From Branchiostoma floridae (taxonomy: Eukaryota > Chordata > Leptocardii > Amphioxiformes > Branchiostomatidae): a stretch of 64,000 nucleotides of DNA. Location: positions 170,855 to 234,854 of the forward strand of contig NW_023365777.1 of NCBI RefSeq assembly GCF_000003815.2, in the 5' to 3' direction. The notes under the pieces are model-generated. The model saw only the letters and a list, made by a program, of their open reading frames with translations. It was not told the origin of the DNA and made no database searches. A program made the position numbers and the translations under genes. This document shows positions 1 through 10,600 of the stretch, one piece after another. Numbering within the stretch: the first letter of the stretch is position 1; each line of letters opens with the position of its first letter.

Positions 1-1
1 T

Positions 2-3000
2 TCCTTGGAATCTGAGGACGTTTTCAAAAAGGAATTCAAGAGATACAAGGCAAAGGACCCAGCACCGAAACTTGATGAAGTGATTGACTTCGCAACACCA
101 CAAGACAGAAAGGTATAAGCTCATAGAAAACCCTATAATTTGAAAGAACTTTGGGCTAAAGACCCACAGCAGACGACGCTGCTCTGATATCGAAGATCTG
201 GGAACTCCGTGCAAAATGTTTCGTTTATCGTTTGTCATCTTTTATAATTACAGTTTATCAATTAGGCAAATGAGGTTTTGCTGAACGTTGCACGTGTCCA
301 TTGGTCACTTCTTGTCACTCTGTCTATGTTGAAAGTTACTAGTATAGATGAATGAAAATTTATAACTGCAAGAACACAAACAGACCAAGATCAATACCTA
401 GTATACCTCATCGTTAACTAGTAGCATCTTCAATAACCTGGTCCATCTTGTTTGGGTTATGACAAATTCTACCACCTCTGGCCTGTACTTCCTGCCATTC
501 TTATAAGTCTGACATATGCGATTATGCGGTCATCTTCCCACTCAGTAGCTGTAAAAAATAAATACAGACACACACCAACCCAAAGAAACCAACACACCAA
601 AAATATAGACTCTGTGACACTTACATGGAGTCAATTGCATGTGATCCATTTCAACACGTAACACAGTTATATAATGTACTTTTGTACATAATATAAATTG
701 CGGTGGTAGGAAACGTGCTCAGAACGCATATCTTTAAGTTTAAACCTTATTCTTACCATATAGCAGTCACAATTTTTTTTTATACAAAGTGTCTTGACAT
801 CAGATAGTCATTGTTCATTGTGAGTTACTGCTTTTGTACAATAATGACATATGGTCACTCTTAAAAATTCTCTACTCCTTACTGTCATTTCAGTATAAAA
901 CACACCTGTTTGATAGCAAAGTACTACTAAAGTTTTCAGTCTAAGGCATGGTTTGGTATTTATTTCATTATAAAGTTCGGCCCCTTGCAGAGGTCTTTGA
1001 TGTGACATGTTAACATTATTTTTCAGGTAATTCCTGTAGAAATCAATCCAAAGAACATCACAGACCAGGAATCATTGGCCAGGCTTGGTCTGCTACATCC
1101 AAGCCAGTGGAGAGTGTTTGGGTTGGAGGGGTTTCTAGGTAAGCAATAGCCTGGGTACCTTCTGTATAGTAGTTTGCTCCTATGTTCACTTCTGCTACCC
1201 ATCTGGAGACTTGTGTATTCAAACCATCTGGTGGTGAATTAAGGAATGGGTTCTAGAGCGCTCGTTCGATGACGACAGGCAAGTGGACGGAGGGCATTTT
1301 GGATGTTGGAACACCTATTCAAACGAGCTTTTCAACCCATTCCTTAATTCGCTTATGTGCAGGGACCAATCAGCGCCCTAGTCCAAAATTAGGACGATTC
1401 CAGATTTTAACATGGTCAGGGATCCCAGACAGAACAGTAGAGAAATTAAGCGACTACATATAGTGTAATAATAAATGCCGAAGTGAACTTTCCGGATGGT
1501 ACCCAGGCTAGGTAAGGAATACATGCCACAAAATGACCTACTATCTGTAGTAACTGATCTATTGGCTGGTGCTCAACGTTCATTTTGTTATTGTTATTTA
1601 GATACAAATAAATAAATAAACAAGCAGATTATCGTTGGACTGAGCAGAGCACTTTGGACTAATGCTTGAAGCTTACAGCTTAAAGCTTTTAAGCTTTAAA
1701 ATTCTAAGCTTTTAAATTTAAAAGCTTAAAAGCTTAAATTAAAATTAAAATTAAAATTAAAATTAAAATTAAATTTAAATTTAAATTTAAATTTAAATTT
1801 AAATTTAAATTTAAATTTAAATTTAAATTTAAATTTAAATTTAAATTTAATTTGAATTTGAATTTAAATTTAAATTTAAATTTAAATTTAAAAAGTTAAA
1901 CTGACATATCTGATATTTTGTGAAAAATTTCTCTGGTATTCAACAGATCATATTGACCCCCGCGGTTGTCTTAGAACCTCATTTAAAATCGAAAAATCTT
2001 GATACTTGTTCTAAAAATCTTGAGATTTTGTGGTAATTCTTGAGATGTTTCGAGGTAATCTTGAGATTTTTCATGCGAATCTTGAGATCATTTTATCAAG
2101 TCTCAAGATTCTTGAAAAAGATCTCAAGATTATTTACTAGAATGTCAGACTGTGCAGAGGGTACAGAAAAGTTCCAAAACCATTACTCATTCTCATAGAG
2201 GCAAAAGGCTCCTGGGCGGTATCTTAAACAGAATGTAGCAGGGGTCAGGAAGGTTACATGTGCACAATGACACACCTACATGTATGTCAGACCAAGCCTC
2301 TTCACACATTCCTGATATAATTAGAAAGATAAACATCACAAAATAAAGTCTACTTAAATCGTCCTGTCTGTGAGCCTTGACTTGATCATAAAATAAAACC
2401 TACGTTAATCGCCCTGTCTGTGAGCTTTGACTTAATCACAAAACCATGCCAATGGAACAAACTTTGCGAGTTTTCTGCAGGGTTGACACCAGCAAAAGAG
2501 CCTGAGGGGTCACAATGGCCATAAATTACAAGTTTACACCCAGACTTACAGGTCACTGAATTAATGTAGCTTATAATTGGCTTTGGCAGTGTAAACCCAA
2601 TGCACAAATGCGCCAGTTCCCTCCCCCTTTCACATTTATACAAAGTTTTCTTCTCCAGAGCCTTCACCAGGCCTCCCAAGGGGGGAATTGGATTGTAGAA
2701 TTTGGCAAAAAGGGGGAATATTTGGCCAGGATTCTTTCCACGTCCACGGGAAGGGGTAACATTCCCCCTCCTGGCCAATCAAACCCTTTGGTGGCCAAAC
2801 TACCCTAACAATTGCAAATTAGTCTCCTTATAGCCAGCATACTTAGTCTGGTAGTCCAGTTTACCTTGCTTGATTGTCTGTAGTAAATTATAACTCGTTT
2901 GTTAGCTGCTTGAGACAGAACTGGTCTGCAGGAGTAACTGTTATGTTAACATGCAGATATCTGTGCTGTAGACAGAGTATAGACAGGTCATGTAACCCAA

Positions 3001-6000
3001 CTTGTGCACTAAACGATACCTGACCGTGTTTATTGGCCAACAGGTGAAATTGCCCACGCACGTCACATATACACAATAATCTGTGTACCTTAAGGTACCT
3101 TGACACTCCATTGCAGTCCTCGAACAGGGCTGATTTTGAGGGGGGGGTTGTTGGTTCGCAATTTTCAATGTTGGCTAGGTTCTCTTGTGCCGGGAAAGAG
3201 ATTTTGCCAAGGAAGGGAGTTTTGCCGTGAAAGGGAGTTTTGCCCCATCCCGTTCATGGCAAAACTAAAAGCCCTTGAATGTCCTGGATATAAATAACAA
3301 CAGCAATTGCTTGTATAATTTTCACCTGAGTCAAGTAAGGAAACAGGAACCAAGGAGGTTTACCTCTACATAACCTCCTTGCAGGAACCTAGTGTGAAGT
3401 GCCTTTCTCAAGGGCACAACTTCGAGCTCTACTAGTATATAAAGTCAGCACTAACCACAGAATCACGTTGTTTCAGGATTTCTCTTCATCTTGAACCCCT
3501 GGAGGAGAGGCTGTCAGAGGTACTGGGTGACGCGCTGTCTCAGAGACTACCCCTGTAAACCCAATGTGACAAACTTAGACAAACTGCAGCATGGGGTAGA
3601 CAACGTGTGGAAAGAAGGATACTCAGAATACAGGTAGGTAAAATAAAAGTTATCAAGTCACTCAAGCAGGACTGCATATGAAGCTCAGAGGAGCCAAACA
3701 AAATGGCAGTACCCAGAATGTCACCTTCTCAGTTTTGGTGCACAATAATTTCACTGGAAATCACAGTCACTGAATTAAAGGCCAATGTACAATGATTAAA
3801 AATCAATCCAAAAGAGATTTGCAATGGGAAAATGATGTTCTCCATTTTTCCACTTTGGATGTATTGAACAGTTTTCTAAATGCAAATGTTTTTAGACTTT
3901 TAAAACATTTGCAATTTCAGGGGACACCAGCTTTGGGAAAAAACACTTTTGTATATAAAAAAAACTTACAGTACAAACCTGATGCAAATTTACTGTTCAC
4001 AGATCCCCGGACCAAATTAGATATTATGAATGTTTGACTGATCAGACATGTGATCAATACTGATACTTCATTTCATTTCTTCACATAAAATACATGTGCT
4101 AGCAGTTTTTATAATGTGCATATTGCTTTTTTAAGGAAATACAGACTGCACGAAGGGAAGAAAACCCAACCCAAGACATTACTGCACAAGTTGAGATGGA
4201 CAACCCTGGGCTATCACTATGATTGGGACAAAAAGGTACTGATGATAACTTTTGGCAATTTTCTAAGATTATGAGCAAAATGTTGGAATGTATGAATAGT
4301 AAAGCTACAGATGGCTGTCACCATGGCTACCAATAAAGTAGCCAATGGTAGCAGACACCCTGTAGTTTTGATGTCATATTAGCAAGTGGCAGGACAGAGT
4401 TGGAGGGGCTGGTGACACCACGTACATGTATATATGGATGTGTTTTAGTAGGAATTAAGATAGCAATAGTTTGTTAGGGTAGACCATATGAAGGTAAAAT
4501 ATTATATCTCCCAGTCATGTCCGCCATGTGAAAAAGGCATAAGGGACTACCCAACAGCTACCTTAGCTGGCTGAAGGTTAAACACATGGACAGGTGTTTG
4601 GTAAAATACCTCTGCATTCCTTAAAGACACATAAATGGTGCTTAAAGGCTGAGGAAACTCACCTCTTCCTTCTCATCACTAGTCTTTGGCACCAGAGTGA
4701 GGTCCAGGATATACTTGATGTTGTTATTTGCTAGCAGTTTGCTTGTTTCATTTTTGTTTCATGTTTGTGTTTCCATCAGGAGTATCAACAAGAGAGGTAT
4801 ACAGAGTTTCCTCCAGACCTGTCCCAGCTATCCACACATGTTGCACAGACTCTGGGCTTCCCTCGCTACAGGGCACAGTCTGCTATAGTCAACTACTATG
4901 GGCTAGATTCTCAGTTAGGAGGACATGTTGACCATCAGGAGTTGGACTACTCGAAGCCTATCATCTCTTTCAGGTGAACTGGCACTTCCTACTAAAAGCC
5001 TGTTACACATAGCTGACTAGCCTGTGTTTACACAAGCTCTCGCCGGCTGGGCTTAATGACCCCCTCCCCCCGAGGGAGGCGGCAATCGTAGGGCCGGCCG
5101 CTATATACCGGTAGGGGTGCGATTTTAGTCAGGCTAATAGCTGACCATAGCCTCCTGACCTTCTCCAGACCATGGTTGGGAGTTAAGCCCGTTACACACA
5201 GCCGACCATGGCCTCCCAACCCTTTTCAGACCATAGCTTTGAGTTAAGCCCGTTACACATAGCTGACCATGGCTTCCCGACCTTCTCCAGACCATGATTG
5301 GGAGTTAAGGTCATCACACAGACAAGTCAAACATGGCCTCCTGACCTTCTTCAAACTGTGATTGGGAGTTAAAGCCTGAGTGAAAAAACAAACCATGGCC
5401 TCCTAACCTTCTCCAGACCATGGTTGGGAGATATCCAGAACAGGGTCGCACATCTAGTCATGAGCAAAGTCATCAGTGGTTGGGAGTTGGTTGTGTACTA
5501 GACTTTAAAGATTGTCTGTGTCAACTATAAAGTTTGAAAAGTCAAATTCAGGAAAGCCATATCCTAAATGTGTGATGAGATTAAGCTTAGTTCCTTCTGA
5601 AAGCTGTCTTTATCAGCTACTTAGGCCTACAGTATTTCATATTTTTGATGACCCGTGCTCTGATTCTTTCTTCTTTACATTACTCTCTCATCAGCTTTGG
5701 ACAGACAGCAGTCTTCTTACTTGGCGGCAAGACAAAGTCAGTCAAGCCCATGGCCATGTTCCTCCGGAACGGTGACATCATGGTCATGTCAGGTGACACC
5801 AGACTAGCCTATCACGGGGTCCCTAAGATTCTCAAACCACCAATAGCAGAGCTGCTACCAGAAGGTCTGTGTGAGGGAGACAGGGAAGGAGAACTTCACG
5901 AGTCAATGTTGCCTAGTACTGTGGAGAAGTCTTGGGAGGAGACTGCCCTGTTCATGGAGGAATGCAGGATTAATATAACAGTCAGACAGGTTGTTGCGGA

Positions 6001-6082
6001 GGGAAAAGGGTTTGGAAAAAGGAGCTGCGACGATGAATTACAAACTCAGACAAAAAGAACTAAGGAAGCTCAGGGATTCTGA
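2..6082 (+). CDS. ALKBH1: ALKBH1, nucleic-acid Fe(II)/2-oxoglutarate dioxygenase (5' end outside window)
   Basis: Coding exons are 2-112 (window starts inside it), 1027-1138, 3477-3633, 4136-4235, 4780-4973 and 5695-6082 (TGA). All introns are GT-AG and the phases join without a break, giving 353 residues; human ALKBH1 has 389, so only a short N-terminus is missing. Visible residues (numbered from the first codon here): the double-stranded beta-helix HxD iron ligands in GHVDHQELD (H209, D211; codon for H209 at 4924), the distal iron His in YHGVPK (H265), and RxNxTVR (R316, R322), which binds 2-oxoglutarate. Other family signatures are KPNVTNLD, LGYHYDWD and SFGQTAVFLLGG. The AlkB-homologue 1 family demethylates nucleic acids, including tRNA, and cleaves abasic sites; it is reported in mitochondria and nucleus. 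All key residues are intact. It converges tail-to-tail with SNW1. Introns carry two 9-bp-TSD transposons and a 60-bp minisatellite. Identification is firm; the start codon is not visible. Confidence 0.95.
1147..1510. mobile_element. TIR element (TAGCCT class, MULE-like) beside an exon donor
   Basis: The ends are inverted repeats: TAGCCTGGGTACC at 1147-1159 and its complement at 1498-1510. Further subterminal pairing occurs, for example GTTCACTTC near 1184 with GAAGTGAAC near 1481, and GAATTAAGGAATGGGTT near 1235 with its complement near 1335. It is flanked by a 9-bp direct repeat with one mismatch, GGTAAGCAA (1138-1146) and GGTAAGGAA (1511-1519). It has no coding capacity, so it is non-autonomous. 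The duplicated target includes the 5' splice site of the ALKBH1 exon that ends at 1138. A 9-bp duplication suggests a Mutator-like mechanism (inference). Confidence 0.75.
1730..1893. repeat. AT-only microsatellite, (AAATTA)n grading into (AAATTT)n
   Basis: About 160 bases of A and T only. AAAATT repeats change to self-complementary AAATTT repeats, with a single G interruption near 1853-1860. It lies in an ALKBH1 intron and could form cruciforms. Confidence 0.9.
1990..2141. repeat. Foldback cluster of AATCTTGAGAT motifs
   Basis: Four to five direct copies of a motif close to AATCTTGAGATTTT are followed from about 2097 by inverted copies (TCTCAAGATTCTTG, ATCTCAAGATTA). The block can therefore fold on itself. 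It is within an ALKBH1 intron. Confidence 0.6.
2341..2440. repeat. Two-copy 50-bp tandem duplication
   Basis: 2341-2390 and 2391-2440 are close copies (AAATAAAGTCTACTT / AAATAAAACCTACGT, both with CCTGTCTGTGAGC). Confidence 0.75.
3320..3435 (-). mobile_element. SINE family 2 fragment
   Basis: In reverse orientation it carries the tail shared with the copies at 26085-26345 and 55945-56195: a block like AGTGCCTTTCTCAAGGGCAC next to CACCTGAGTCAAGTAAGGAAA. It has no tRNA-like head, so it is truncated. Confidence 0.5.
4380..4560 (+). repeat. Dispersed repeat, GCAAGTGGCAGGACAGAG family
   Basis: The core GCAAGTGGCAGGACAGAG plus GGGGCTGGT recurs as three tandem copies at 52676-53060 and in reverse at 36955-37010. 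A second shared stretch, GACCAT.TGAAGGT, follows in both this copy and the 53-kb copy. It lies in an ALKBH1 intron. Confidence 0.6.
4995..5440. repeat. Degenerate ~60-bp intronic minisatellite (5-6 copies)
   Basis: The unit contains GACCATGGCCTCC, GACCTTCTCCAGACCATG, TTGGGAGTTAAG and CCCGTTACACATAGCTGA. Copies begin near 4998 (interrupted by the element at 5018-5136), 5141, 5200, 5262, 5326 and 5389. It occupies the ALKBH1 intron between the HxD exon and the last exon. Confidence 0.8.
5018..5136. mobile_element. 119-bp TAGCCTG-ended insertion with 9-bp TSD
   Basis: The insert begins TAGCCTG and ends CAGGCTA. It is flanked by a perfect 9-bp direct repeat ATAGCTGAC (5009-5017 and 5137-5145). 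The flanks join into one unit of the surrounding 60-bp minisatellite (GTTACACATAGCTGACC), which gives an independent empty-site comparison. The ends and duplication length match the element at 1147-1510. Confidence 0.75.
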
Positions 6083-6189
6083 TGTTCAGTCTTTGATCTG
6101 TGATACCATTATTGGAAATAGACAGTTTGTTGATAAAACTACATGGCTGCTAAATCATGCTTCTGTATTATGAGGGAAAGAAAAAAGTC

Positions 6190-6300
6190 ACTGAAAGAAA
6201 CCTGAAGTTCTGCTGCAGTCCCAAGGACACCTGCCAGAGGGCTCAAAGTCTACTTTGACCTTCATGCTCATAACACCTATAAATAATATATTCAGTCTAT
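6190..6300 (+). repeat. Dispersed repeat (CTGCTGCAGTACC family) in ALKBH1 3' UTR
   Basis: It shares AAGTTCTGCTGCAGT.CCAA, a GGCTCAAA.TC element and TTTGACCTTCAT with copies at 18400-18545, 35170-35345 and 43065-43160. A matching 3' part ending in a GACAGACACA run is at 38850-38960, and a reverse copy is at 59060-59215. Confidence 0.55.
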
Positions 6301-6809
6301 CTAGAGTTATGTTATTGCTGTGACACACAAACCAAAAAACTCTTTTTTTTTTCATAGAGGTATAAAGGTTGATATGGTACTAAATGGGGGGTTGCACCCC
6401 TGCAAACGTATCCTTCAACTTCAGGCCCTGTATGTTTGCTGTATGGCATTGTACTACAGAAAATTCTTTAGAAATTTAACTTATTCTAATGTGTGTGTAC
6501 ATGTATGTACCTTATGCCACTTTTTATGAGCTGTGCGACTTTTGTTAATCTATAGTATATGCAATGACTGCTCATAAACTCAGATAATTCAATCAAAAGC
6601 AAGTAAGGAAATTCTCTATATTTTAATGGGACATAATGACCAGTAATATTAGTGAAAGAAAGATAAGAATAAGGATAAGTACATTACACAATGTTCATTG
6701 ATTGTTTAACTACATACAAATCTGTTCAGTCTAATTTTAATCTCTAAGGCCACATCAAGTCCTTTAATCCTGAAATTTTTACTGGGAAATATCCAACATT
6801 GTCAAAGCT

Positions 6810-6815
6810 TTTATT
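6810..6815 (-). terminator. Candidate SNW1 poly(A) signal
   Basis: AATAAA on the minus strand (TTTATT as shown), about 820 bases past the SNW1 stop. With the candidate ALKBH1 signal at 6874 the two 3' UTRs would overlap by tens of bases. Confidence 0.3.
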
Positions 6816-6873
6816 TTTGTAATAGTCATCTACAATAGTTAATAGTCAACGTACATGTATATGGGCAAATTGA

Positions 6874-6879
6874 AATAAA
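6874..6879 (+). terminator. Candidate ALKBH1 poly(A) signal
   Basis: First AATAAA on this strand after the stop codon, implying a 3' UTR of about 0.8 kb. No transcript evidence is available here. Confidence 0.35.
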
Positions 6880-7339
6880 TTGGCCTTGCGAATACATTAA
6901 ATGATTTGTGAGTACAAATAATGCTACGTAAACAAATCTTTATCAACAAACATGTCTACAAAGTACTGAAAACTTTTGTTTACTGGTCTAGACTAGAAAA
7001 TACACATCTAAACAAGTCCTGGTTTTGTAAGAACTTGGAAAATTACTGTAGTGGGTGGTTCATGATCACATCAGAGAGGTTACATGCTGTTCCTGGTATG
7101 CCAGGGAAATACTGACAGGAAAATCGCCATATTTAGTACATTCTGGGGAAAGGAACACAAATACTACAACTTAGTACAAGGACCACAGTCAGTCATAGGG
7201 TACATGTTTCCTAAATAGTAGTGCTCCACAGTAGTGGTACGGGTATTCTTGTACAAGTGTTAGTCCCACAAGTTTCTAGAGATCTCACACATTTACATTA
7301 AGTGTATTATGCAGCCTCCCTTCATTGGGGCCTAATGGT

Positions 7340-7470
7340 AAAATGTGCCCAAAAGCAGTTACTCAAGTATCTGGATATGATTTCGGTTGCAATTCCAGTT
7401 GCTTGAGTAACTTCTTTTTTTTTTCGTATCTTATCACCTGGATGTCTAACCTTCATTGACATATAATGGT
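7340..7470 (+). repeat. Foldback-type dispersed repeat (AGCAGTTACTCAAG family)
   Basis: AGCAGTTACTCAAG is followed after about 45 bases by its complement CTTGAGTAACTTCT, then CGTATCTTATCACCTGGATGTCTAA. The same order occurs at 9814-9935, and the last block at 58795-58860. It is downstream of the SNW1 stop. Confidence 0.6.
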
Positions 7471-7635
7471 AAAATGAGTAATGATAATCCTCTAGTTTAA
7501 TGCCCCCCCTCCAAACCTCCTTGCTATGTACATGTTCACATCAGGAACCACAACATAGGAAGCAATCTTACTGTACTAATAATATCATGAAAATGTCAAA
7601 CACTACAAAAATGTGTTCACATGTTCACAGCACTT

Positions 7636-10600
7636 CTACTCCTTTCTTCGCTCCTTCCTGCCCCTGTCGTAATCGTAGTCCCGCGACCGACCGGCCTCGT
7701 CGGCTGGGCGTTTTTGAGCCTTCTTAGCCTCCGTCAAGAACTTGTCCAGACCGAAGGGATCCTCTTCTTCCACGCGCTCGAACTGTACGGGCCCCTCGCG
7801 CCGCCGGCCGCGGTCTGTTCCACTGAACTCTTTGTCTGGCACAAACCTATGACAAACACAACAATAAATCATTAACACGTGCTACAAGAGTTGATGCTCA
7901 ACAAGTCTACGTTCCAAATTGAGGTTGTCAACTTTGCCGGGTAGACCACTTGTCACTTAACATGTACACTCTACTTTCAGGGAGGGGGTGTCAGCCAGTA
8001 CTTACTAGAAGCTAGGGGTCCAAAAANNNNNNNNNNNNNNNNNNNNNNNNNNNNNNNNNNNNNNNNNNNNNNNNNNNNNNNNNNNNNNNNNNNNNNNNNN
8101 NNNNNNNNNNNNNNNNNNNNNNNNNNNNNNNNNNNNNNNNNNNNNNNNNNNNNNNNNNNNNNNNNNNNNNNNNNNNNNNNNNNNNNNNNNNNNNNNNNNN
8201 NNNNNNNNNNNNNNNNNNNNNNNNNNNNNNNNNNNNNNNNNNNNNNNNNNNNNNNNNNNNNNNNNNNNNNNNNNNNNNNNNNNNNNNNNNNNNNNNNNNN
8301 NNNNNNNNNNNNNNNNNNNNNNNNNNNNNNNNNNNNNNNNNNNNNNNNNNNNNNNNNNNNNNNNNNNNNNNNNNNNNNNNNNNNNNNNNNNNNNNNNNNN
8401 NNNNNNNNNNNNNNNNNNNNNNNNNNNNNNNNNNNNNNNNNNNNNNNNNNNNNNNNNNNNNNNNNNNNNNNNNNNNNNNNNNNNNNNNNNNNNNNNNNNN
8501 NNNNNNNNNNNNNNNNNNNNNNNNNNNNNNNNNNNCACAAGTGTCAATTACTTCAATCAGGGAATAAAAGACTTACTGACTAACATTGATACCACTGTGT
8601 TTAAAATTGGTATATTGTTTATACAAATATGGTACACGTATCTTGTTTATTTTCACGCATATTGTTTTTTCATTCTCTCGCATTAAATTTGGGGTATGCA
8701 GAGGATGTCATCCATACAATCTACTTGCTGTGAAAGGTTGTGGAAAAGTGGTGCACCAACCTGTTGGTGTTGATGATTTTGTCCAAGTCGTCCCCGTACA
8801 GGTCCTTGTCTACATTCCTACTGGGTCGGTAGATGTTCTGTGCCATGTTGGCACCTGACCGCCAGGCCTTATCATACACTGTGTAGCTCTCATCCTCCCC
8901 AGCTGCAAAGCCACTATCTAATCCCTGAAAAGATGGAAAATAACAATTTCAAAAAAAGTTTGCACCATAACAAAGTTTTGTTGTACATTTTGTAAATAAA
9001 ATATAAAGTACTAAACCTGTGCAACTTTAAGTATGTGAACCAAACAATGACTGAAAAAGATAATCTTAGTGAAGTTAAGATGCTTAGTGCAACCTTCTCA
9101 TGCAAATTTAATGATTATAAAAAGCTAAACGATGGTAAAGGATACTGTTACAAGTTGTGCAGAAATTTTAGGTCGAGGAAAGGTACACTTTGCAATTCCC
9201 AATATTTCACAATGTTATCATAGGACGTATTTTCCAAAGACAGACAGGAAGTTCCAAGCCATGACTAGTATGAATTTCTTGACCGTACCAGCCATGAATG
9301 TGACCTATTCTGACTGAATCATGCTTCTAGCAGCCATTTTACTGGTCTGACCATCTAGAGGACAGGAGGTACATTCAGCCCCCCACAGCAAGAGACTGTG
9401 TAACAGAGGCTAGTACATGACTGACCTTGCTCTGGTTGAACAGCCGCTGGTCGTACTGTGTCTCCCCTGTTCCACCACCAACATGCGGCAGACCCAGGGC
9501 TATCTTTTCTGTCACGTCACGCTCTCTCTCACGCTGAAGCTTGGTTCTGAAACAGGATCAAACACAAATGTGAACTTGTCCATTCATTTATCAAGACTTA
9601 CCATATATTCCTGGAAGGATGGACTGAAAAGGTGACTATCACCTTATCAAGATATCAACCCAGAGACCAGACTGGAAGATTTGATATACTCGCATGCAGC
9701 ACAGTCTTGCCAGGGATTCAAACCTTGGATCTATAGGTTTAAAGTCAAGAACCCTAACCACAAGACACCCTTAAAAAGTATGTCCATGCAAAGAAAAACA
9801 AGATCATGACATTATGCCAAATAGCAATTACTGAAGCAATTGGACCGTTCCAAAATCATATCCAGCTGCTTGAGTAACTGCTATTTGGCGTATCTTATTA
9901 CCTGGATGTCTAACTCTAACCCTCATTGATGTATCGCCATCAAATGGCAAAAAAAGTGACTTAAATAGTTATAGGATGGGCAACCTCTTACCTTTTGTCA
10001 GGTGCAGCTCTAGCGATGTTTCTGTCTCTCTGTCGGTCTTTGTGGCGCTCATGTCGCAGTGCATCTCTCTCCCTCGCGTCCTTCTCTTCATCAACTGAAA
10101 CAGGAAAACTTCTGATTAAAAAAACTTAAAACCATACCAGAAACAGACAAAAGTCTTCATCTGTGGGTGAAAGGTTTAAGGAGTTTTTGCAACGTATGTA
10201 CTTCTGCTCATAACCAGTACAAGCAGTCTAACAATTACACTTTTCGTATCAAACATGACTGTCTCAAGAACCCCTCACTCCTTCCTTGGATGAAAAGTTA
10301 CTTGTTGAAATGGATCAAAACAATTCACCCAGTTCATTCACAAAATCTGAACTCCAAGGCATCAAATGTATGAAAATATATTTGCGTAAACTTTAAGTGA
10401 AACAAAAATCAACAACATGGACTAAAATGTGTGACGAAAAATAATCAAAAGCTGCAGACAGTCCTAGTGTCAAAACTTCATTCTGTTTAAATCAACCACA
10501 AACAACCACAGAAATGACTTTACCAGCAGCATGTGTCCTGATCCCTGCCCTCTCGTCTCGAGCCTTCTGGGCCAGAAGTCTCAAGTTCTCTTCTTTCTTC

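Noticed and set aside
6083-7635. SLIRP gene between ALKBH1 and SNW1, as in human
   Set aside because: No RRM motifs on either strand here or in the 16.2-17 kb region upstream of SNW1.
7977-8547. Long minus-strand frames across the N run
   Set aside because: They consist almost wholly of undetermined bases.
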